From: Desulfuromonadaceae bacterium
GTDB lineage: Bacteria; Desulfobacterota; Desulfuromonadia; Geobacterales; Pseudopelobacteraceae
DNA: 16,703 nt
Assembly: GCA_028686145.1 (NCBI GenBank)
Contig: JAQUCQ010000031.1
Coordinates: forward strand, 1-16,703
Reading direction: 5' to 3'
Below the pieces are notes generated by a model that made no database searches, was not told the origin of the DNA, and was given only the letters and a program-made list of their open reading frames with translations. The translations under genes were made by a program, and so were the position numbers. Of the stretch, positions 1 to 6,704 are shown piece by piece. Position 1 is the first letter of the stretch. Each line of letters opens with the position of its first letter.

Positions 1-1
1 G

Positions 2-1450
2 GAGCGTATTGTTCGCTTCAATGCTTCGGTCGAGGCCCGCTTGAACGCAACCGATGCATCCCTGTCCCCCCACGCCGGCGGGATGATCCGCTATTGGTCA
101 AAGCCGATTAAAGGCGAGATCCGCGATGACCAGGGTATCTGCATGACCAACCCGGACACCGGCATCTTTATGAAATATAAAGTGGCTGGAGCCTACGACT
201 CAAATATTGCCCTGCTGCTCACCAAGGGAGAAGATCGTCTCTCCAGCTATGAACGGCTTTCCGAAGTATTGTGCAGTACCACATTGCGCGGTAGCGCATT
301 GGCGACAAACCTTGAATTTCACTATGGACTGGTCAATTGGTTTCTGGGCAGGAATGTCATGGCCAAGCCGACGACCCGTTTCGTGGTACCGTATCTGGCC
401 CTGGTCGGTACCCTCAAAGAGGAAGCCAACCGCCTGGATGTGGTGTATGCCTTTTTCCAGATGAAGAAGCACTACGCCAAGCACATTTCTGAACAGTTTG
501 CCGACCAGCCTGATGTCTGTGCCAAACAGCTGAAAAACATGTCGGCACTGCTGGACCGTAAGGGGACACTGCTCACTCGTCCTATGCAGCGCCTTCTTGA
601 TGATCCGCATCTGCTGTCAGGATGGCTGAGCATAAATACAAAGAACTTCCGTATCGACAAGGGTAAGGTTATCTGGTTGAGAAATCCGTTTGGCGTTCTC
701 AAAGAGACGTACGAATACCTGCATATGAATTATCGTCCTCATAAGCCGGCGGCGGAAATCATTTGGGGTCATGACAACGAGCTGCTGCAGCAGGCGTTGC
801 ACTTTTACCGGACCCTGCGGGAAAAACTCGGATTGGAGCGGGATGAATATTTCAAACTCAATGATCTGGTGAAAATGGAGGAGCCCCAGGCAGGCTTTGA
901 TGCAGAAACCTGGGAACAGATTCGTTCCGCACACTACGGCTATGAGGCCGGACTTGAACTGTTGGGCATGCTGTTTAAGATCGGCGAGCATACCTCCTTC
1001 TGGGATATGAAGGTGCTGGATGACCTGGAAGTAGTTATCCCTGATTACCTTACCGACCTTGATCTACAGGCGCGAATGAAAAAGATCCTTGTACCGCCAC
1101 CGGCAACCAAGGCTGATGAAATTGTATCAGTCTGCGGCGGCATGTACTATGGCCAGGAAGCACCGGGGCTGCCTGCTTTTGTTAGCGAAGGAATGCATTT
1201 CGAGAAAGATCAGCCGCTCTATATTATTGAAGTCATGAAGATGTTCAACACCATCCGGGCTCCATTTTCCGGGACTGTCGACAAGATCATCATGGAGGGT
1301 GGCGATGGTACTATCGTCCAGAAGGGGCAACCGCTCTTCAAGATCACTCCGGATGAAAAATTTGTTGAAGTCGATGTGAAGGCGATTGAAAAAGAAAAGC
1401 GTGAAAGAACGAATGAATATCTGAAGGCCGTGCTGCATAACGTATTGTAG
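2..1450 (+). CDS. Biotin-dependent carboxylase large subunit (biotin carboxylase C-domain + biotinyl domain), 5' end cut by window
   Basis: This is the C-terminal 482 residues of a biotin-dependent carboxylase. The reading frame is open to the first base, so the TTG at 41 is not a start and the gene begins outside the window. Residues 1 to about 118 read like the biotin carboxylase C-terminal domain (a K-G-E-I-R stretch, then a TTLRG...TNLEF segment resembling the family's I-x-G-x-x-T-N). About 250 residues that I do not recognise follow. The biotinyl domain (about 372-447) carries the biotin motif EVMKM; the acceptor lysine is visible residue 413 (codon 1238-1240). A charged tail of about 35 residues follows the domain, whereas biotinyl domains usually end the protein. 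The neighbouring methylmalonyl-CoA mutase and epimerase suggest propionyl-CoA carboxylation, but pyruvate or another acyl-CoA is possible. The carboxyltransferase partner is not visible. Confidence 0.85.
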   Translation, partial: ERIVRFNASVEARLNATDASLSPHAGGMIRYWSKPIKGEIRDDQGICMTNPDTGIFMKYKVAGAYDSNIALLLTKGEDRLSSYERLSEVLCSTTLRGSALATNLEFHYGLVNWFLGRNVMAKPTTRFVVPYLALVGTLKEEANRLDVVYAFFQMKKHYAKHISEQFADQPDVCAKQLKNMSALLDRKGTLLTRPMQRLLDDPHLLSGWLSINTKNFRIDKGKVIWLRNPFGVLKETYEYLHMNYRPHKPAAEIIWGHDNELLQQALHFYRTLREKLGLERDEYFKLNDLVKMEEPQAGFDAETWEQIRSAHYGYEAGLELLGMLFKIGEHTSFWDMKVLDDLEVVIPDYLTDLDLQARMKKILVPPPATKADEIVSVCGGMYYGQEAPGLPAFVSEGMHFEKDQPLYIIEVMKMFNTIRAPFSGTVDKIIMEGGDGTIVQKGQPLFKITPDEKFVEVDVKAIEKEKRERTNEYLKAVLHNVL

Positions 1451-1478
1451 CAGCAGGGACACGTGTGATGTTGAATCC

Positions 1479-1517
1479 GGCCAGGGCGGGGAGTGTATCT
1501 TCTCCCCTGGCCTTTTT
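1479..1517 (+). terminator. Rho-independent terminator after the carboxylase gene
   Basis: The arms GGCCAGGGCGGGGAG (1479-1493) and CTCCCCTGGCC (1502-1512) pair with a 4-nt bulge, and five T follow (1513-1517). It lies 29 nt after the carboxylase stop and about 33 nt before the mutase start. No -35/-10 pair is visible between it and the mutase gene (only an isolated TACAAT at 1525-1530). It may therefore act as a partial terminator or attenuator within one transcription unit rather than a full stop. Confidence 0.75.
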
Positions 1518-1549
1518 ATTTAAATACAATTTTGCAAAAGGGGCCATAG

Positions 1550-3202
1550 ATGAGTATCAAGGACAGCAAGCGGAAATGGAACGAGAAAGTTGCCAAAGGA
1601 ATTGCCAAGTCACCAGAGCGGATGGAAAAGTTTCTGACTACCTCAAACATCGAGATGGAGCGCTGCTTTACTCCCGGTTTTGACTATCCAGGCTACGAAG
1701 AGCAGTTGGGATTGCCGGGAGAGTACCCGTATACCCGTGGAGTGCAGCCGACCATGTATCGTGGCCGCTTCTGGACCATGCGCCAATATGCCGGGTTCGG
1801 CACCGCCAAAGAATCAAATGAACGTTATAAATACCTGCTTTCCGCCGGACAGACCGGGCTTTCGATTGCTTTCGACCTGCCGACGCAGATGGGGTATGAC
1901 TCCGATGCCGGTATGAGTCTTGGGGAAGTCGGCAAAGTCGGCGTGGCGATCGACTCGCTGGCTGACATGGAGATCCTCTTTGATGGCATACCACTTGACA
2001 AGGTATCCACCTCGATGACAATCAACTCCACTGCTGCAATCCTGCTCTGCATGTACATTGCCGTTGCCGAGAAACAGGGGGTTTCTGCCGACAAGATTTC
2101 CGGTACTATTCAGAACGATATCCTCAAGGAATACATGGCTCGCGGCACCTATATCTATCCGCCACGAGAATCCATGCGGATCATTACCGACATCTTTGCC
2201 TACTGCAAAGACAATGTCCCAAAGTGGAACACTATTTCTATTTCCGGCTACCATATCCGCGAAGCCGGGTCCAGTGCCGTGCAGGAAGTTGCCTTCACCC
2301 TGGCCGATGGCATCGCCTATGTTGATGCCGCCATCAAAGCCGGTCTGGCCGTAGATGACTTTGCCCCGCGGTTGGCATTTTTCTTTAACGCCCACAATAA
2401 TCTCTTCGAAGAGGTGGCCAAATTCCGTGCCGCTCGCCGTATCTGGTCGAAAATCATGAAGGAGCGTTTTGGCGCACAAGATCCGAAATCACAGATGCTC
2501 CGTTTCCATACCCAGACAGCCGGCTGTACCCTGACTGCCCAGCAGCCGGACAACAATATCATGCGCGTCACCATTCAGGCGCTGGCGGCGGTGCTGGGAG
2601 GGACCCAGTCGCTGCATACCAACTCCCGAGATGAGGCACTGGCGCTCCCGACGGAGGATTCGGTCAGGATTGCTCTTCGCACTCAGCAGGTCATTGCCTA
2701 CGAATCGGGTGTGGCCGACAGCATTGATCCCCTGGCCGGTTCGTTCCTGATAGAATCACTGACCGATGAGATCGAAAAGGCGGCGCTTGCGTATATCGAG
2801 AAAATAGATACGCTTGGTGGGGCTGTCGAAGCGATATCTCGCGGTTTTCAGCAGAAGGAAATTCAGGATTCTGCCTATGCATATCAGAAGTCGATTGAGA
2901 AGGACGAGCTGATTATTGTCGGAGTCAACAAGTTCACCGTTCAGGAGCCACCTCCAACCGGTCTGCTGAAGGTTAAGGAAGCGGTGGAAATCTCCCAGAA
3001 AAAATCCCTGGCCGAGATGAAGGCGGGACGGGATAACGCTGCCGTAGCGGCAGCACTGGCTCAACTGGAAACTGTTGCAAAAGGTACGGACAACTTGATG
3101 CCGCATATACTTGCGGCGGTCAAAACCTATGCTACACTCGGAGAGATTGCCGATGTATTCCGCAGAGTATTCGGCAAGCATACCGAGACGGTTGTGCTGT
3201 GA
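1550..3202 (+). CDS. mcmA: Methylmalonyl-CoA mutase, catalytic (alpha/large) subunit
   Basis: It catalyses the adenosylcobalamin-dependent exchange between (R)-methylmalonyl-CoA and succinyl-CoA in the cytoplasm. The 550 residues cover the substrate-binding TIM-barrel domain only. Landmarks are RQYAGF (Tyr80), FDLPTQMGYDSD (about 109-119), TIQNDILKEYMAR (Arg198), SISGYH (His235) and GGTQSLHTNS. Tyr80 and Arg198 align with Tyr89 and Arg207 of the Propionibacterium enzyme, which select methylmalonyl-CoA. Isobutyryl-CoA mutases have Phe and Gln there, and 2-hydroxyisobutyryl-CoA mutases have Ile at the first position, so methylmalonyl-CoA is the most likely substrate. The B12-binding domain (DxHxxG) is absent and must be encoded elsewhere as a small subunit. 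The ATG at 1550 has an AAGGGG-type ribosome site 6-7 nt upstream. The epimerase gene follows after 65 nt. Confidence 0.93.
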   Translation: MSIKDSKRKWNEKVAKGIAKSPERMEKFLTTSNIEMERCFTPGFDYPGYEEQLGLPGEYPYTRGVQPTMYRGRFWTMRQYAGFGTAKESNERYKYLLSAGQTGLSIAFDLPTQMGYDSDAGMSLGEVGKVGVAIDSLADMEILFDGIPLDKVSTSMTINSTAAILLCMYIAVAEKQGVSADKISGTIQNDILKEYMARGTYIYPPRESMRIITDIFAYCKDNVPKWNTISISGYHIREAGSSAVQEVAFTLADGIAYVDAAIKAGLAVDDFAPRLAFFFNAHNNLFEEVAKFRAARRIWSKIMKERFGAQDPKSQMLRFHTQTAGCTLTAQQPDNNIMRVTIQALAAVLGGTQSLHTNSRDEALALPTEDSVRIALRTQQVIAYESGVADSIDPLAGSFLIESLTDEIEKAALAYIEKIDTLGGAVEAISRGFQQKEIQDSAYAYQKSIEKDELIIVGVNKFTVQEPPPTGLLKVKEAVEISQKKSLAEMKAGRDNAAVAAALAQLETVAKGTDNLMPHILAAVKTYATLGEIADVFRRVFGKHTETVVL

Positions 3203-3267
3203 CCGTTTCAGAGAGGAAACGCTGCGAACTGATCTGGAAAATACACGCGTTTTAAAGGATATTTTTT

Positions 3268-3672
3268 ATGCTTACAAAAATTAACCACATCGGCATTGCC
3301 GTGAAATCACTTGATGATGCAATCCCGTTTTATCGTGACAATCTTGGCATGGTATTCAAAGGAATTGATGAGGTTGCCGAACAGAAGGTGCGGGTTGCCA
3401 TGTTGCAGGTCGGTGAGTCTAAAATAGAATTACTGGAACCAACTTCCGATGACAGTCCGGTGGCCACGTTTATTGAAAAAAACGGTGCCGGTATTCACCA
3501 TCTGGCGTATGAGGTTGTTGACATCGAAGCAGCCATTGCTAAACTTATGGCTGACGGGGTGCGGATGATCGATGTGCAGCCGCGCACCGGTGCCCATGGC
3601 ACGCGCATCGCCTTTGTGCACCCCAAGGGAAGCAACGGGGTGTTGACTGAATTGTGCCAAATCGGGCAGTGA
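3268..3672 (+). CDS. mce: Methylmalonyl-CoA epimerase
   Basis: This cytoplasmic enzyme of the vicinal-oxygen-chelate superfamily interconverts (S)- and (R)-methylmalonyl-CoA, linking propionyl-CoA carboxylase to the mutase. Its 134 residues form two beta-alpha-beta-beta-beta modules, the usual family length. Probable metal ligands are His7 (KINHIGIAV), Glu54 (KIELLEP), one of His77/His78 (GIHHLAYEV) and Glu128 (VLTELCQ). They correspond to the His/Gln/His/Glu set of the Propionibacterium enzyme, with Glu in place of Gln at the second position. The ATG is preceded by AAAGGA at 3254-3259. It lies 65 nt after the mutase with no terminator between them, so co-transcription is likely. Confidence 0.93.
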   Translation: MLTKINHIGIAVKSLDDAIPFYRDNLGMVFKGIDEVAEQKVRVAMLQVGESKIELLEPTSDDSPVATFIEKNGAGIHHLAYEVVDIEAAIAKLMADGVRMIDVQPRTGAHGTRIAFVHPKGSNGVLTELCQIGQ

Positions 3673-3742
3673 AAGTGAGCGCGTGATTTTTACCAAGTTT
3701 GGAGCGTAGAACCTGCTATTAAAAAAACAAACAGTTTTTTAC

Positions 3743-3772
3743 TTGACATCAGTTTGTTCGATTGTGTATTTT
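3743..3772 (+). promoter_or_regulatory. Sigma70-like promoter of the lipoprotein gene
   Basis: A perfect -35 TTGACA (3743-3748) is followed, after 18 nt, by TATTTT (3767-3772). Transcription would start near 3779 and give a leader of about 44 nt before the TTG start at 3823. The promoter overlaps the upstream extension of the lipoprotein reading frame, which argues that translation does not start before about 3780. Confidence 0.6.
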
Positions 3773-3822
3773 GTGACACAAATGAAACATGCCTGAAACA
3801 AACTCTTAAAAAGGAGAGTCCA

Positions 3823-4803
3823 TTGATAGTAAAGAGCTGTTTGTTTTCTTTTCTGATACTTTCCTTGACCGCCTGTGCCGGAACCCATGCGGTAGGCGAT
3901 AAAAATCCATCCACAGAATACGTGGAGGTCAGTAATCCCGCCTTTACCATGTCGCGCGACGCTCCTGATACCATCTGGGTGCCGAAGAGTTCTGTTGACA
4001 ATGGCCCGCCTCGAGCTAAAGAGGCTATCAAAATGGCATATAAATCGGTGCAGGGAAATCAGGCCGATAGTGGTGCCCCACCACAAACTTCATCTTCCCT
4101 GCCAGTAGCGTCTCCTACGGTTGCCAATACGACCTCGTCACTATCCGCTGATATGCGCAACCGGGTTGTCGTTCTTGGCACAGGTTCCGACCTCTTGACT
4201 ATCCCCTTTAGGGAAAAACTTCGCGTTCTGCCACATTCCCCTGTCCTGGCGATTGCCCCGGACATTGCTGCAAATAAAATCCAGTCACGAGACGAGCGCG
4301 CCGCATATGCGGTAAAAAACTGGCAGGATTCTGGTGCCCCCCTGTCACTCTTTGTCTCGGCTCCGGACGGACTCGCCGCGGGAAGATACCTTGCGGCTGA
4401 AATATATGACGGCATGGGAGCGGGATTGCTCAGCAGGGTTGAAGCAATCATTCCTCCGTATGATGCAAAAGACCCCGCCAGCCAAAACACGGCTCTTGAT
4501 TCAGCAATGACTCTTCTTGCTGAAAGAGCTCGTGACGCGATTGCCCTGCTTCCCTGGTATGCCAAGATCGTGGCTGTTGAAGGGGACAGAATCTATATCA
4601 ACGCCGGTCACGAGGCGGGCATAAATATCGGGCAAAAACTAAAAGTATACCGGGGCGGGAGAGTCATGCAAGGGCTCGGTTTTTCTCCGGAAGCTGTTGT
4701 AGGAACTGTAGAAGTAACCGGATTTGTTGGAGCGAATGGAGCAACAGCTTTAATCAAGGGTGGGGGGCCAGTCTACCTCACTGACATCATTACTGGGCAA
4801 TGA
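3823..4803 (+). CDS. Envelope lipoprotein with FlgT-like C-terminal domain
   Basis: The TTG at 3823 is preferred as start. It has AAGGAG at 3811-3816 (6-nt spacing) and gives a short lipoprotein signal peptide whose lipobox LTAC places the lipidated cysteine at residue 18. The longer frame from TTG 3754 has no ribosome site and overlaps the promoter. The product is 326 residues. Residues 19 to about 110 are polar and rich in Ser, Pro and Thr, as in a tether. The middle (about 115-245) is alpha/beta-like and ends in an amphipathic helix. Residues 245-325, with IVAVEGDRIYINAG, a GINIGQKLKVYR stretch and VVGTVEVTGF, resemble the C-terminal beta domain of FlgT and of CsgG-type lipoproteins. It is exported and probably held in the outer membrane. 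No flagellar gene is nearby, so a role in flagella is not implied. Its exact function is unknown. Confidence 0.75.
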   Translation: MIVKSCLFSFLILSLTACAGTHAVGDKNPSTEYVEVSNPAFTMSRDAPDTIWVPKSSVDNGPPRAKEAIKMAYKSVQGNQADSGAPPQTSSSLPVASPTVANTTSSLSADMRNRVVVLGTGSDLLTIPFREKLRVLPHSPVLAIAPDIAANKIQSRDERAAYAVKNWQDSGAPLSLFVSAPDGLAAGRYLAAEIYDGMGAGLLSRVEAIIPPYDAKDPASQNTALDSAMTLLAERARDAIALLPWYAKIVAVEGDRIYINAGHEAGINIGQKLKVYRGGRVMQGLGFSPEAVVGTVEVTGFVGANGATALIKGGGPVYLTDIITGQ

Positions 4804-4953
4804 TGTGATTTTGTGCGCCTCATAAAACTGCCTGAATCCTAAAGGAAAGGAGGAGAGTACCAATCACCAACTCGCATAATCTGTGTTGCAATCTGGGCTA
4901 GTTTGAAAATGTATCTTATTTTATTGCTATTAACTACATGAAGGAGACAGCCA

Positions 4954-6225
4954 ATGAAAAAAAGTATATCCAGTTCCATTGTTGCAGCTCTGTTACTTTC
5001 CACACCACTTGTGGCTTTTGCAGAACCGGTCACCAGCAAATTCGATCTCTCCATCGGCGGCTTTGTGAAGCTTGACTACGCCTACAACTCAGTGAATCTT
5101 GGTAACAGTGGTGGCTTGACACCGGGAAGCGGCGCAATTCCTTTGAGCTCTTCCGTCGCCGGAAAACAGGAACAATCCATTTTTACCGCTCGCCAGTCCC
5201 GCCTCTGGTTCAAGGCTAAAGGCCCCGATTTTATGGGTGCCAAGACCAGCGCTTTGATAGAATCCGATTTCTACGGTGATCCTTCTGCCGCCTCCGAGAG
5301 TCCCCAGATGCGCATGCGCCTTGCCTACGGTGCTCTGGACTGGAAAAATACCCAGGTTCTTTTCGGCCAGAACTGGGATATATTTGGACCTATGATTGCT
5401 TCTACGGTTGACTTCCGCTCCGGTGCTACCACCGGTGCCCCGAACAACCCGCGCGTCCCGCAAGTCCGCGTGACTCAAAAGGTTAATTTTAATGCAGACA
5501 ACGCCCTCAACCTTGTTGTTGGTTTGCAGGACCCCAATCAGGATGGCAATAACAACAATGCAGCCACCAACTACGGCGCTGCCGTCAATGCCGCGGGCCA
5601 GATCATGTTCAGCAGCAAGATACTGGGCGTTGCCCCCGGTTACTTTGGTCTCCCGATGAAACCGCTGACCGTCGGTGTCTTTGGTCTGTATGGCAATTCA
5701 AAGACTGCAGCAAATAAAACCGTGGATTCGTATGGTGGCGGTCTGTATGCCTTTGTACCGGTCTTGAAATCATCAGATGGCAAGAGTCGCGCTATGACCA
5801 TGTCATTGGAAGGTCAAGTTTATGAAGCTGCCAATATGGCCTTTAATACGGCAACCGCCACTACGCTGTACGACGCTAAGGCTGCTAATCCAAACGAGGC
5901 CAAAGGATACGGCGTGAGCGCTCAGGTCATCTTCTACCCGACCCAGGAACTGGGAATCACTGCCGGTTTCGGCAGAAGAGGTGCTATCAACTATTCTGAC
6001 TACCGCTCATATTTTCCACCAACTGGTGCTCAAGTTGACCCTGGTTTCCAAAAGTCAACGACTCAATTTTATGCTAACACTTCATACGACTTGAATGCTG
6101 CAGTACGGGTGATGGCTGAGTATCAGAATATGGAAACAGACTATGCCTACACAGCTGTGGCAAATACACCAGATGCAAAAGGTGTTGCCAATATCTTCCG
6201 TGTAGCCGCATTCTATTTCTTCTAA
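4954..6225 (+). CDS. Outer-membrane porin, DcaP-like
   Basis: The 423-residue product has a Sec signal peptide (MKK, hydrophobic core, cleavage likely after AFA at residue 23) and ends in aromatic residues with a terminal Phe, as beta-barrel outer-membrane proteins do. After the signal come alternating amphipathic strands. The blocks FTARQSRLWFKAKG, LIESDFYG, MRLAYGALDW and VLFGQNWDIFGP match the order and character of conserved blocks in DcaP-type porins, which form trimers and pass small, often anionic solutes. The N-terminal coiled coil of classical DcaP is absent. The start has AAGGAGA 7-8 nt upstream, and a strong terminator follows. I see no convincing promoter in the 150-nt upstream gap, so it may be read with the lipoprotein gene. 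The substrate is unknown. Confidence 0.82.
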   Translation: MKKSISSSIVAALLLSTPLVAFAEPVTSKFDLSIGGFVKLDYAYNSVNLGNSGGLTPGSGAIPLSSSVAGKQEQSIFTARQSRLWFKAKGPDFMGAKTSALIESDFYGDPSAASESPQMRMRLAYGALDWKNTQVLFGQNWDIFGPMIASTVDFRSGATTGAPNNPRVPQVRVTQKVNFNADNALNLVVGLQDPNQDGNNNNAATNYGAAVNAAGQIMFSSKILGVAPGYFGLPMKPLTVGVFGLYGNSKTAANKTVDSYGGGLYAFVPVLKSSDGKSRAMTMSLEGQVYEAANMAFNTATATTLYDAKAANPNEAKGYGVSAQVIFYPTQELGITAGFGRRGAINYSDYRSYFPPTGAQVDPGFQKSTTQFYANTSYDLNAAVRVMAEYQNMETDYAYTAVANTPDAKGVANIFRVAAFYFF

Positions 6226-6263
6226 ATACGCCCCGATGTTTAAAGAGTGTTGCATGTAACGCC

Positions 6264-6299
6264 ATGGCGGAGAGTTTGCTAAACTCTCCGCCATTTTTT
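6264..6299 (+). terminator. Rho-independent terminator after the DcaP-like porin
   Basis: A perfect 14-bp stem, ATGGCGGAGAGTTT (6264-6277) with AAACTCTCCGCCAT (6281-6294), has a 3-nt loop and a run of T (6294-6299). It lies 38 nt after the porin stop. Confidence 0.92.
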
Positions 6300-6704
6300 A
6301 GCGCAACCCATCTCTGGAACCGTCCGGAATTTATTCTTCCTACAAATTATGTAGTTGCAAAAAAATAACTTCTAATCTCCCCTCAGGAAAATCTGCGTGA
6401 GACTCACTTTGTATCATTTTGGTTACAATTCAGAAACAGCTTGGGAAATTAGTGACTTATCAACATAATGATGTTCGTTTTGAGTTGACATGCGTTTTAG
6501 TTGATATATATTCCTCACGTCCAAATAGAACGAGCACCGAAACAAATGAACCTGAAAACCGTTAACCGATCATAGATACTGAGAACCAACAGATGCTAAT
6601 GATTAAATTGATATGAAAGGTGGTGAGTAACTGCTTCACACATGAGGAGAAAGTACGCTAACTGCAGTTATTTTAAGTGATTATAAAAAATTGGAGGAAC
6701 ACAA
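6300..6704 (+). promoter_or_regulatory. 405-nt AT-rich intergenic regulatory region before the OmpJ-like gene
   Basis: No gene is visible here. Short inverted repeats lie at 6340-6354 (CTACA/TGTAG), 6397-6407 (GTGAG-A-CTCAC) and 6462-6475 (AACAT/ATGTT). A tandem direct repeat at 6476-6507 overlaps the promoter. Downstream of the promoter, a leader of about 185 nt contains only tiny frames (9 codons at 6546, 12 codons at 6642) without good ribosome sites. The leader does not show the conserved core of GEMM-type cyclic-dinucleotide riboswitches. Confidence 0.6.
6485..6512 (+). promoter_or_regulatory. Sigma70-like promoter of the OmpJ-like porin
   Basis: A perfect TTGACA (6485-6490) is separated by 16 nt from TATATT (6507-6512). 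Transcription would start near 6519, leaving an untranslated leader of about 185 nt. The element is embedded in a 16/15-bp tandem direct repeat (6476-6491 and 6493-6507). Confidence 0.6.

Noticed and set aside
41..43. TTG at 41 as start of the biotin carboxylase
   Set aside because: The frame is open and reads as part of the biotin carboxylase domain up to the first base of the window, so the gene is simply truncated.
1452..1467. Possible parS site around the only CACGTG seen in the window
   Set aside because: Only the central CACGTG fits; the flanks do not match the TGTTTCACGTGAAACA-type palindrome, and the site lies far from parAB.
1814..2479. 221-codon open frame on the minus strand opposite the mutase gene
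   Set aside because: It is a shadow of a highly conserved sense gene, with no domain or promoter support.
3722..3740. Hairpin AAAAAAC/GTTTTTT as terminator of the epimerase gene
   Set aside because: The stem is almost all A-T and only 7 bp, with no separate T run; it is too weak to call.
6642..6680. 12-codon leader peptide before the OmpJ-like gene
   Set aside because: The purine-rich AAAGGTGGTGAG is too far upstream (about 14-16 nt) and the peptide has no attenuator-like codon bias.
6519..6704. Cyclic-dinucleotide (GEMM) riboswitch in the OmpJ-like leader
   Set aside because: The conserved core around GGCAAACC and ACGCAAAGCC is not present; only a loose GAAAGGTGG match is.
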